Below the pieces are notes generated by a model. That model searched no databases. It saw only the letters and a program-made list of their open reading frames with translations, and was not told the origin of the DNA. A stretch of DNA of 31,763 nucleotides. Origin: DATLZM01 sp035559315. Its GTDB lineage: Bacteria > Actinomycetota > UBA4738 > HRBIN12. Shown piece after piece: positions 7,825 to 14,680 of this stretch. Numbering within the stretch: position 1 is the stretch's first letter; every line of letters begins with the position of its first letter. The translations under genes were made by a program, and so were the position numbers. The stretch spans positions 1 through 31,763 of the forward strand of contig DATMBJ010000036.1 in the NCBI GenBank assembly GCA_035559315.1, written 5' to 3'.

Positions 7825-9081
7825 ATGGACTGCGACGTGCGGGACCTCGGCCTCGCCGAGGCGGGACGGGAGCGGATCGAGTGGGCGGGGGGCGAGATGA
7901 AGGTGCTCGCCCAGATCCGGGACCGGTTCGAGAAGGAACGGCCGCTCGAGGGGATCCGGATCGGGGCCTGCCTCCACGTGACGAGCGAGACCGCGAACCT
8001 GGTCGAGACCCTCGCGGCGGGCGGCGCGGAGGTGGCGCTCTGCGCCTCGAACCCGCTCTCGACCCAGGACGACGTGGCCGCCGCCCTCTGCGAGCAGGAC
8101 GGCATCTCGGTCCACGCGATCCGCGGCGAGGACCACGAGACCTACTACCGCCACATCGACGCGGTCCTCGACCGCCGTCCCCGGATCACGATGGACGACG
8201 GTGCGGACCTGGTCTCGCGGCTCCACCGGGAGCGGCCGGAGCAGGTGGCCGAGGTGCTGGGCGGGACCGAGGAGACCACCACCGGGGTGATCCGCCTGCG
8301 GGCGATGGCCGCGGACGGCGCGCTCCGCTATCCGATCGTCGCGGTGAACGATGCGCGGACCAAGCGCCTGTTCGACAACCGGTTCGGGACCGGGCAGTCC
8401 ACGATCGACGCCATCCTCCGCGCCACGAACCTCCTGCTCGCCGGGCGGGTGGTGGTGGTCTGCGGCTACGGGATGTGCGGGCGGGGGGTGGCCTCTCGGG
8501 CCCGGGGGATGGGCGCGCAGGTGATCGTGACCGAGGTCGACCCCCTCCCGGCCCTGGAGGCCGCGATGGAGGGCTACCGGGTGATGCCGCTCCGGGAGGC
8601 GGCGCGCGAGGGCGACGTGTTCGTCACGGTGACCGGGGACACCTCGGTGATCCGGAGGGAGCACCTGGAGGTGATGAAGGACGGGGCGGTGCTCGCGAAC
8701 GCCGGCCACTTCGACGTGGAGATCGACAAGGGGGCGCTCGAGGAGCTCGCGGTCTCCCGGCGGCGGATCCGGGGCTCCGTGGACGAATACCGTCTGGCCG
8801 ACGGGCGGCGGCTCCGCCTGCTGGCCGAGGGCCGCCTGGTGAACCTCGCGGCCGCCGAGGGGCACCCGGCCGCCGTGATGGACATGTCGTTCGCGAACCA
8901 GGCCCTCGCGGTGGAGTGGATCGCCCGGGAGGGCAGCGCCCTGGCGCCGGCCGTCCACCCCGTGCCGGCGGAGATCGACGCGGAGGTGGCGCGGCTCAAG
9001 CTCCGTGCGATGGGGATCGAGATCGATCGGCTCACCCCGGAACAGGAGGAGTACCTGCGCTCGTGGGAGTCGGGGACCTGA
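7825..9081 (+). CDS. ahcY: Adenosylhomocysteinase (short, archaeal/Thermotoga-like form)
   Basis: A 418-residue NAD-dependent enzyme that hydrolyses S-adenosylhomocysteine to homocysteine and adenosine, completing the methyl cycle. The NAD-binding glycine motif is GYGMCGRG (residues 214-221). The active-site region NDARTKRLFDNRFGTGQS (about 175-192) holds the conserved Lys, Asp and Asn. The protein lacks the roughly 40-residue insertion and the C-terminal KPxxYRY tail of the long form, matching the compact archaeal/thermophile type. ATG 7825 is preferred over GTG 7816 because a GAAGGG ribosome-binding site ends 8 bp before it. Fifteen bases separate it from the PNP stop, and its 3' end overlaps the mtnA fusion gene by 19 bp. 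Confidence 0.94.
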   Translation: MDCDVRDLGLAEAGRERIEWAGGEMKVLAQIRDRFEKERPLEGIRIGACLHVTSETANLVETLAAGGAEVALCASNPLSTQDDVAAALCEQDGISVHAIRGEDHETYYRHIDAVLDRRPRITMDDGADLVSRLHRERPEQVAEVLGGTEETTTGVIRLRAMAADGALRYPIVAVNDARTKRLFDNRFGTGQSTIDAILRATNLLLAGRVVVVCGYGMCGRGVASRARGMGAQVIVTEVDPLPALEAAMEGYRVMPLREAAREGDVFVTVTGDTSVIRREHLEVMKDGAVLANAGHFDVEIDKGALEELAVSRRRIRGSVDEYRLADGRRLRLLAEGRLVNLAAAEGHPAAVMDMSFANQALAVEWIAREGSALAPAVHPVPAEIDAEVARLKLRAMGIEIDRLTPEQEEYLRSWESGT

Positions 9082-10607
9082 TCGAGCCGCCCCCGACCGT
9101 CGGGGAACCGATCGAGCTCCCCCGGACGGTCGGGGACCTGCGGGACCTGCAGGTCATAGGCGCGGCCCTGGCCCGCGCCGGCCTCGTGCGCGGGAGCGAG
9201 GGGAACCTCTCCTGGTGGGACGGCCGGACCCTTCGGATCACCCGGACCGGCGCGCGTCTCGACCTCCTGGGGCCGACGGACGTCGTGGAGGGCGGGCTCG
9301 ACGACCCCGTGCCCGGGGCCTCGTCGGACCTCCGGATCCACGTCCGCCTCCACCGGGAACGGGGGCCGGGGGCCGTGGTCCACGCCCACCCGCCCGGGTC
9401 GGTGCCCGAGGGCTGGCGGGAGGGGGAGCCGCACGGGATCTACGCCCACGCCCCCACCCTGGAGCAGGCGTTCGCGGCCGTCGCCTGCGCCGCAGGGCGG
9501 CTCCCGCCGGGCGCCACCGCCGAGCCGCCCATCCGCCCGCTGGCCCTCGCCGCCTCGGAGCGGCGGGAGGAGCGCGGCCGGGCCCTCGAGCGGGCCCTCG
9601 AGCTCTCGGTCCTCGACCAACGGCGCCTGCCGAGGGAGGTGGTCCACATCCCCTGCCGGACGGCCGGGGAGGTGGCCGAGGCGATCCGCACCCTCGCGGT
9701 CCGGGGGGCGCCCGCCATCGGGATCGCGGCGGCCTACGGGCTCGCGTTGGAGGCCGCGCGGGTGGGGGCCACGCCCGGACGCCTCGACGCCCTGGAGGCC
9801 GCCGGTCGGGCCCTCGCCGCGGCCCGGCCGACCGCCGTGAACCTGGGCTGGGCGGTCGGGCGCGTCCTGGCCCGGGCCCGGGCCTGCGGGCCCGGCGACG
9901 ACGTCCCCACGGCCCTCCTCGACGAGGCCCGGCGGATCGAGCGGGAGGACGCGCTGGCCTGCTCGGCGATGGCGCGCCTGGGGGCGGAGCTCGTCCCGGT
10001 TGGCGCCCGCGTCCTCACCATCTGCAACACCGGCATGCTCTGCACGGGCGGGATCGGGACGGCGCAGGGGGTCATCTACCGCGCGCACCTCGAGGGGAAG
10101 GGCGTCCGGGTCCTGGCCTGCGAGACGCGGCCGGTGTGGCAGGGCGCCCGGCTCACGGCGTGGGAGCTCGGCCGGCTGGGCGTCCCGTTCGAGCTGATCC
10201 CCGACGCCGCCGCCGCCGCCCTGATGCGGGCGGGGGAGGTGGATCTCGCGGTGGTCGGGGCCGACCGGATCGCGGCGAGCGGCGACGTGGCGAACAAGAT
10301 CGGGACGTACGGGCTCGCGGTGCTGGCGCGCCACCACGGGATCCCGCTCTACGTCGTGGCCCCCACCTCCACGCTGGACCCCGCGACGCCCTCGGGGGAG
10401 GGGATCGCCGTCGAGGAGCGGGACCCGGCCGAGGTGACCGCCCCCCTCGGCGTGCCCGTGGCGCCCCCGGGGACGCCCGCGCGGAACCCCGCCTTCGACG
10501 TCACCCCGGCGGAGCTCGTCGCGGCCATCGTGACCGAGGCCGGCGTGGCTCGTCCGCCGTTCGCCGCCTCGCTCGCGGCCCTCACGGGCGGACGGAGGTC
10601 GGCGTGA
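9063..10607 (+). CDS. Fusion: shortened class II aldolase-like domain + methylthioribose-1-phosphate isomerase (MtnA)
   Basis: A 514-residue two-domain protein in one uninterrupted frame. Residues about 25-145 resemble class II aldolase/MtnB proteins: SEGNLSWWDGRTLRITRTGA, SSD in place of the usual SSE, then HAHP (107-110), two metal-binding histidines. Only about 13 residues later comes PHGIYAHAPTLEQAFA, which looks like the usual late nHG...EA motif, so the middle of the fold (normally about 60 residues) appears missing. Residues about 178-500 are MtnA: LSVLDQRRLP, VRGAPAIGIAAAYG, CNTGMLCTGG with catalytic Cys321, and VGADRIAASGDVANKIGT with Asp401 (ASGD instead of the usual ANGD). MtnA converts methylthioribose-1-P to methylthioribulose-1-P; an MtnB or aldolase would act next, so the fusion joins consecutive steps. 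Start GTG 9063 follows AGGAGGA (9044-9050). Confidence 0.87.
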   Translation: MGVGDLIEPPPTVGEPIELPRTVGDLRDLQVIGAALARAGLVRGSEGNLSWWDGRTLRITRTGARLDLLGPTDVVEGGLDDPVPGASSDLRIHVRLHRERGPGAVVHAHPPGSVPEGWREGEPHGIYAHAPTLEQAFAAVACAAGRLPPGATAEPPIRPLALAASERREERGRALERALELSVLDQRRLPREVVHIPCRTAGEVAEAIRTLAVRGAPAIGIAAAYGLALEAARVGATPGRLDALEAAGRALAAARPTAVNLGWAVGRVLARARACGPGDDVPTALLDEARRIEREDALACSAMARLGAELVPVGARVLTICNTGMLCTGGIGTAQGVIYRAHLEGKGVRVLACETRPVWQGARLTAWELGRLGVPFELIPDAAAAALMRAGEVDLAVVGADRIAASGDVANKIGTYGLAVLARHHGIPLYVVAPTSTLDPATPSGEGIAVEERDPAEVTAPLGVPVAPPGTPARNPAFDVTPAELVAAIVTEAGVARPPFAASLAALTGGRRSA

Positions 10608-11248
10608 TCGTCGAGCGAGGGGTCGGCGTCCGGGCCCACTACGACCGGTCCCCGGCCACGATCAAGGGCGCCTTCGTCCTCCGCGGCGAGGACCCCGACC
10701 CCCACCAGGTCCGGATCCACGGCGCGCGGGTGGTGGCGGTGGGGCGCGATCAGGCCTGGCCGATGGGCCTCCGGCCGGCGGTCGTCGACGTGGCGCCCCG
10801 CCGGGACCTCTTCGTCCCCTTCGAGTTCCCCACCGTCGACCTGGAACCCGGGTGGTACGGCCTCGAGATCGAGCTCGAGGTCGACGGCCACCCGGCCCGG
10901 ATCGCCTGCGGCCGGAGGTTCTCGGTCCCCTGGCCCCGGGCCGCGGTCCGTCGTGGCCAGGTCCGGGTGGCCAAGCTCGTGTCGACCGGTGGGGCTCGGG
11001 TCGCGGTCGAGCGGCTGGACCTCCTGGGCGACTCGCTGAAGCTCCGGCTCACGGCCGAGGGCCCCGAGCTGCCCCCCCTCCGCCTCTCGGCGGACGGCGA
11101 GCCGGTGCCGATCGTCGAGCAGACCTTCGACGCCGGGCGGCGGGAGGCGACGGTGGTGGCCTACCCGCTGCTCCGCTCCCAGGGCCGCCTCCGGATCGAG
11201 GTCGGCCGGGGCCGGGAGCGCGGGGTCCTCGAGGTCCCGCTCCCCTGA
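10604..11248 (+). CDS. Conserved hypothetical protein, beta-rich
   Basis: A 214-residue protein I do not recognise. It begins at GTG 10604, overlapping the mtnA stop by 4 bp (GTGA), so it is cotranslated with the fusion gene. No signal peptide or membrane helix is visible. Composition and alternation suggest a beta-sandwich: FVLRGEDPDPHQVRIHGARVV, then LFVPFEFPTVDLEPGWYGLE and a second strand-rich part around ARVAVERLDLLGDSLKLRL. No catalytic motif stands out. A strong hairpin follows its stop, so it probably ends the operon. Confidence 0.7.
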   Translation: MIVERGVGVRAHYDRSPATIKGAFVLRGEDPDPHQVRIHGARVVAVGRDQAWPMGLRPAVVDVAPRRDLFVPFEFPTVDLEPGWYGLEIELEVDGHPARIACGRRFSVPWPRAAVRRGQVRVAKLVSTGGARVAVERLDLLGDSLKLRLTAEGPELPPLRLSADGEPVPIVEQTFDAGRREATVVAYPLLRSQGRLRIEVGRGRERGVLEVPLP

Positions 11249-11251
11249 TCC

Positions 11252-11283
11252 CCCGAGGGGACGCCGTGCGGCGCCCCCTCGGG
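11252..11283 (+). terminator. Hairpin terminator after the sugar-phosphate/methionine operon
   Basis: CCCGAGGGG (11252-11260) pairs with CCCCTCGGG (11275-11283), with an inner GCCG-TG-CGGC. It begins 4 bp after the stop of the 10604 gene. There is no U-run, as is common in high-GC actinobacteria. Confidence 0.6.
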
Positions 11284-11347
11284 CCGACCGGCCGCTCGCG
11301 CCGCCCGTGGGATGTCGGTGCGGGGAGGTACGGTCGGGGCCTCCGCG

Positions 11348-12079
11348 ATGGGGCTGCTCGAGGTGCTCTTCCCTCCCCGGTGCGCGGGCTGCGGGCGGGG
11401 GCCGTGGCCGTTCTGCGGCCGGTGCCGCGCCGGTCTCTCCCCGCTCTCGCCGCCCTGGTGTCGGCGGTGCGGGCTGCCCCTCGGCACCGAGGTCGAGCGT
11501 TGCCCGCGCTGTCCGCCCCCGCCGATCGTCCGGGCCCGGGCGGCCTTCGCGTACGAGGGGCCGGCGCGGGCCGCGGTCCACCGGCTCAAGTTCTCCGGCC
11601 ACCGGCGGGTGGGCGAGGCGCTGGCCCCGGCGATGGCCGCGGTGGCGGAGCCCACGCCGGACGTCATCGCCTGGGTGCCGCTGTCGCGACGGCGGCGGGC
11701 GGCGCGGGGCTACGACCAGGCGGAGGTCCTGGCTCGCTCGGTGGGCCGGGCGCTCGGCGTCCCCGTCGTCGGGCTCCTGGTCAGGGTGGAGGAGACCGCT
11801 CCGCAGGCCCGGAGGCCGGTCGTCGAGCGGCGGGGGGCGATGCGGGGCGCGTTCCGGGCGGTCCGGGACCCGCCCGCCTCGGTGCTCCTCGTGGACGACG
11901 TCCTCACGACCGGGGCGACGGCCGCCGCCTGCGCGCACGCCCTCGTCGAGGCCGGGGCCCGGGAGGTCGGGGTGCTCACAGCGGCCCGGGCCCTGCCGGG
12001 GCCGCTCCCGGCCCGGCTATACTCGGGCCGTGGGTTCCCGTCCGGGTCTGTGGTTGCCCGGGGAAAGGCTCCCCGGTAG
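11348..12079 (+). CDS. comF: ComF family phosphoribosyltransferase-like protein
   Basis: A protein of 243 residues from ATG 11348 (an alternative ATG at 11312 adds 12). The N-terminus FPPRCAGCGRGPWPFCGRC, a second pair WCRRCGLPL and a third CPRCPP give the ComF zinc-finger region. HRLKFSGHRRVGEAL and RGYDQAEVLARSVGRAL are family motifs, and VLLVDDVLTTGAT is the PRPP-binding loop of type I phosphoribosyltransferases. ComF takes part in handling imported single-stranded DNA in naturally competent bacteria; its role in most actinobacteria is not defined. The short N-terminus fits better with ATG 11348, although GGGGAGG (11322-11328) is 19 bp away, so the start is uncertain. The 3' end contains the promoter of the downstream RNA. 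Confidence 0.9.
   Translation: MGLLEVLFPPRCAGCGRGPWPFCGRCRAGLSPLSPPWCRRCGLPLGTEVERCPRCPPPPIVRARAAFAYEGPARAAVHRLKFSGHRRVGEALAPAMAAVAEPTPDVIAWVPLSRRRRAARGYDQAEVLARSVGRALGVPVVGLLVRVEETAPQARRPVVERRGAMRGAFRAVRDPPASVLLVDDVLTTGATAAACAHALVEAGAREVGVLTAARALPGPLPARLYSGRGFPSGSVVARGKAPR
12018..12023 (+). promoter_or_regulatory. -10 box (TATACT) for the raiA-type RNA
   Basis: TATACT is the best -10 match in the region, identical to the one before ssrA. It lies within the last codons of comF and predicts a transcription start near 12030, exactly where the structured RNA begins. Confidence 0.6.
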
Positions 12080-12300
12080 TCGATGCCAGCCGCAGGCGAA
12101 ACGACCCACGTAAGGTGACCCTTGGTCGCTGAGCATGGTGCGGTTTAGATGTAAGCCCTGCCTCGGCCGGGTCCGCCCGGACCGGGAGAAGGTGCTAAGC
12201 CGCGCGAGCGGCGATCCCCTCAGCAGGCGAGTGTGGGGGCAAAGACCAGGTCAGCCGGGCGGGGACCCACGTTCCCACCGGCCCCCGCCCCGCCGTCGTC
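12030..12300 (+). ncRNA. Structured leader/ncRNA, probably a raiA RNA motif
   Basis: The 235-bp gap between comF and hpf is far too long and structured for a plain leader. GTGGGT (12030-12035) pairs with ACCCAC (12104-12109). CCGGGG (12058-12063) and CCCCGG (12071-12076) form a 7-base-loop hairpin. GCCGC-GCGA-GCGGC (12199-12212) is a hairpin with a GNRA tetraloop. GGTCC-GCCC-GGACC lies near 12170-12183, and GGGCGGGG (12257-12264) pairs with CCCCGCCC (12283-12290). Between the helices are A-rich unpaired stretches (GCAGGCGAAACGACC, GTTTAGATGTAAGC) like those of conserved RNA cores. The raiA motif is a published RNA class found upstream of raiA/hpf genes in Firmicutes and Actinobacteria. Location and size match; I could not align it to a covariance model. 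Function of the class is not settled. Confidence 0.72.
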
Positions 12301-12314
12301 CGGAGGAGGTCCGC

Positions 12315-12716
12315 ATGGAACTGTCGCTGAAGGGCCGCGGCGTCCAGATCACCGATCAGCTCCGTCGCTCCGCCGAGCGGAAGCTCTCCCGGCTGGCCCG
12401 GATGGAGCCCCGAGCCGTCCGGCTCGAGGTCGAGGTGATCGCGGAGCGCAACCCGCGGCTCGACGGGGCGCGCCGGATCGAGGGGGCGCTCCACCTGCCC
12501 CGACGCACGTTCCGCGCCGAGGCCGAGGCGAAGGACGTGGACGGCGCCCTCGACGTCCTCGCGGAGCGGCTGGAGCGACAGGTCCGGGACCACCACGAGC
12601 GTCGGCGGCGACGGCCCGGGCCGCGGGCCGTGCTACGATCGGCCGGGCCTGGGGGGCTCGAGGAGGCCGCGGAAGCGGAGGCGGCCGAGGCGGAGGCGCC
12701 GACCGAAGGCACGTGA
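12315..12716 (+). CDS. hpf: Ribosome hibernation promoting factor (HPF/RaiA/YfiA)
   Basis: A 133-residue protein with the HPF/RaiA fold: MELSLKGRGVQITDQLRRSAERKLSRL..., a basic surface helix and LRVEVIAERNP-like strands (here RLEVEVIAERNPRL). It binds the small ribosomal subunit in stationary phase and blocks translation. The C-terminal dimerisation domain of long-form HPF is absent; instead there is an Arg-rich stretch and an Ala/Glu-rich tail (about 112-133), so it is a short form. A strong GGAGGAGGT site (12302-12310) precedes ATG 12315. The candidate raiA RNA lies immediately upstream, and the stop overlaps the response regulator start. Confidence 0.9.
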   Translation: MELSLKGRGVQITDQLRRSAERKLSRLARMEPRAVRLEVEVIAERNPRLDGARRIEGALHLPRRTFRAEAEAKDVDGALDVLAERLERQVRDHHERRRRRPGPRAVLRSAGPGGLEEAAEAEAAEAEAPTEGT

Positions 12717-13393
12717 GCGAGGAGCGGAACGACGGCGAGAAGCTCCGGGTGATGGTCGTCGACGACCACGCCCTGTTCCGCCGGGGCCTGGAGATGGTCC
12801 TCGCCGATGAGCCGGACATCGAGCTCGTGGGGGAGGCCTCCGACGGGGCCGAGGCGGTCCAGCGGGCCCAGGAGCTCATGCCGGACGTCGTCCTGATGGA
12901 CGTCCGGATGCCCAAGCGGTCCGGGATCGAGGCCACCCGCGAGATCAAGGACCTCCTCCCGCATTGCAAGATCGTGATGCTCACGATCTCCGACGAGGAG
13001 GCCGACCTGTACGACGCGATCAAGGCCGGCGCGTCCGGCTACCTCCTGAAGGAGATCCCGATCGAGGAGGTGGCCGACGCGATCCGGTCCGTGTGGGCCG
13101 GGCAATCGCGCATCTCCCCCTCGATGGCCTCCAAGCTCCTGAACGAGTTCGCCCAGGTCTCGAAGGAGGGCGGCCGGCCCCAGGTCCCTGGGCCGAGGCT
13201 CACCGAGCGGGAGCTCGAGGTGCTCCGCCTGGTGGCGCAGGGGCTCGCGAACCGCGACATCGCGAGGCAGCTCTACATCTCCGAGAACACCGTCAAGAAC
13301 CACATCCGCAACATCCTGGAGAAACTCCATCTCCACTCCCGGATGGAGGCCGTCGTCTACGCGGTCCGGGAGAAGATGATCGAGATCACGTGA
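12713..13393 (+). CDS. NarL/FixJ-type response regulator (orphan)
   Basis: A 226-residue regulator. The receiver domain (about 11-130) has MVVDDHALFRRGLEMVL, the phospho-acceptor Asp in VVLMDVRMPKRSG, and LTISDEEADLYDAIKAGASGYLLKE with the conserved Lys. The C-terminal LuxR-type helix-turn-helix (about 160-226) reads LTERELEVLRLVAQGLANRDIARQLYISENTVKNHIRNILEKL. GTG 12713 overlaps the HPF stop by 4 bp, tying its translation to hpf; a TACGAT at 12634-12639 could give extra transcription. No histidine kinase is encoded in the window, so the sensor is elsewhere or absent. Confidence 0.93.
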   Translation: MSEERNDGEKLRVMVVDDHALFRRGLEMVLADEPDIELVGEASDGAEAVQRAQELMPDVVLMDVRMPKRSGIEATREIKDLLPHCKIVMLTISDEEADLYDAIKAGASGYLLKEIPIEEVADAIRSVWAGQSRISPSMASKLLNEFAQVSKEGGRPQVPGPRLTERELEVLRLVAQGLANRDIARQLYISENTVKNHIRNILEKLHLHSRMEAVVYAVREKMIEIT

Positions 13394-14643
13394 CGCCGGC
13401 GGCCCATCCCGCGCCGCCCGTCCGGGACCGGGCGGCCCTGGTCCGGCGGAACACGCTGCTCCTGGCGCTCGCCCAGGCCGCCCTCCTCGTCGTCACCCAG
13501 GGGATCCTCACCGTGGGGACCGTGGCCGCCGTGGACCTCACGGGCCGGGAGGGGGCGGGGGGGCTGCTGTTCGCGATCGCCCTGGGCTCGGCGGCCGTGG
13601 GCGCCCCCGTGTTCGGCGCGATGATGGACCGCCGTGGCCGGCGCCCCGGGCTGCTCGCGGGCTACGGCCTGCTGGCCCTGGGGTCCTTGACCTCGGCCCT
13701 CGCCGCGCGGATCGGGGCGGCCCCCGCGCTCCTGGCGGCCGCCGTCCCGCTGGGCCTGGGGATGGGGGCGGCCCAGCTGGGCCGCGGCGCCGTGGCCGAC
13801 ATGCACCCGGTCGAGGAGCGGGGGAGGGCGGTCGGCCTGCTCCTCCTGGCCGGCGTGTTCGGAGCCGTGGCCGGCCCCTTCCTGGTACCGGCGAGCCGGG
13901 CCCTGGCGGAGGGGCGGGGCGCGGACCCGGACGTCGCCCCCTGGCTCCTCCTGGCCGCCGCCGCGACGGTGGGCGGCGGCCTGGTGGCCGCGCTCCGACC
14001 CGATCCCAGGGACCTGGCGGCCGACGGGCCGCAGGCCCTGGCCGGCCCGCGTCGCCCGCCGTCCCGCCTCCTCCGGGTCCCGTCGTTCCGGGTGGCGCTC
14101 CTGGTGACCGCCGTGAGCCAGATGTCGATGGTGGGGATCATGGGCGTGACCCCCGTGGTGATCCACCGGCACGGCGGCGGCGCCCTCCTGGTCTCGACGG
14201 CGATCAGCGGGCACCTGGTCGGCATGTACGCGTTCTCCCCGGCCTTCGGGTGGCTCGTCGACCGGGCGGGGCGCCGCGCCGGCCTCGCCCTCGGGGGCGG
14301 GGTGTCGGCGGCGGGGGCGCTCCTCGCCGCGGCCCTCCAGGGCGGCCCGCTCCTCGGGGTGGCGCTGTTCCTCGTGGGCCTCGGGTGGTCCGCGGCCTAC
14401 GTCTCGGTCACCGCGGTGATCAGCGACGTGACCGAGCCCCAGGAGCGGGCCGCGGCCCTGGGGCTGGCCGACCTCCTGGCGAGCGTCGCCTCGACCGCCG
14501 CCGCCCTCCTCGGCGGGCTCGCGCTGGAAGCGGTGGGGTTCACGCCGCTCGCGCTCGGGATGACCGCGCTGCTCCTCCCGACCGTGGCCGTCGCCGTACA
14601 GGTCCGCGAGGCCCGGGTCGGGGTCCCCGCGGACCTGGGCTAG
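13390..14643 (+). CDS. MFS transporter
   Basis: A 417-residue integral membrane protein with about 12 hydrophobic segments. Loop 2-3 carries the major facilitator signature (GAPVFGAMMDRRGRRPG), and a second copy appears in the C-terminal half (FSPAFGWLVDRAGRRAG), as expected for the duplicated MFS fold. It is most like drug or sugar exporters, but the substrate cannot be told from sequence. GTG 13390 overlaps the response regulator stop by 4 bp, so hpf, the regulator and the transporter form one translationally coupled unit and the transporter may be a target or partner of the regulator. It ends 37 bp before secA. Confidence 0.9.
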   Translation: MTPAAHPAPPVRDRAALVRRNTLLLALAQAALLVVTQGILTVGTVAAVDLTGREGAGGLLFAIALGSAAVGAPVFGAMMDRRGRRPGLLAGYGLLALGSLTSALAARIGAAPALLAAAVPLGLGMGAAQLGRGAVADMHPVEERGRAVGLLLLAGVFGAVAGPFLVPASRALAEGRGADPDVAPWLLLAAAATVGGGLVAALRPDPRDLAADGPQALAGPRRPPSRLLRVPSFRVALLVTAVSQMSMVGIMGVTPVVIHRHGGGALLVSTAISGHLVGMYAFSPAFGWLVDRAGRRAGLALGGGVSAAGALLAAALQGGPLLGVALFLVGLGWSAAYVSVTAVISDVTEPQERAAALGLADLLASVASTAAALLGGLALEAVGFTPLALGMTALLLPTVAVAVQVREARVGVPADLG

Positions 14644-14646
14644 GAT
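14641..14646 (+). promoter_or_regulatory. Candidate -10 box (TAGGAT) for secA
   Basis: TAGGAT starts at the MFS stop codon, 34 bp upstream of the secA GTG; GGAGGG before the start is the likely ribosome-binding site. Confidence 0.4.
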
Positions 14647-14680
14647 AGGGGCGGAACCCCGACCCCCCGGAGGGCCCCCC

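Noticed and set aside
9063..9500. Separate upstream aldolase gene rather than a fusion
   Set aside because: There is no stop, start or ribosome-binding site between the aldolase-like and MtnA parts, and the frame is continuous.
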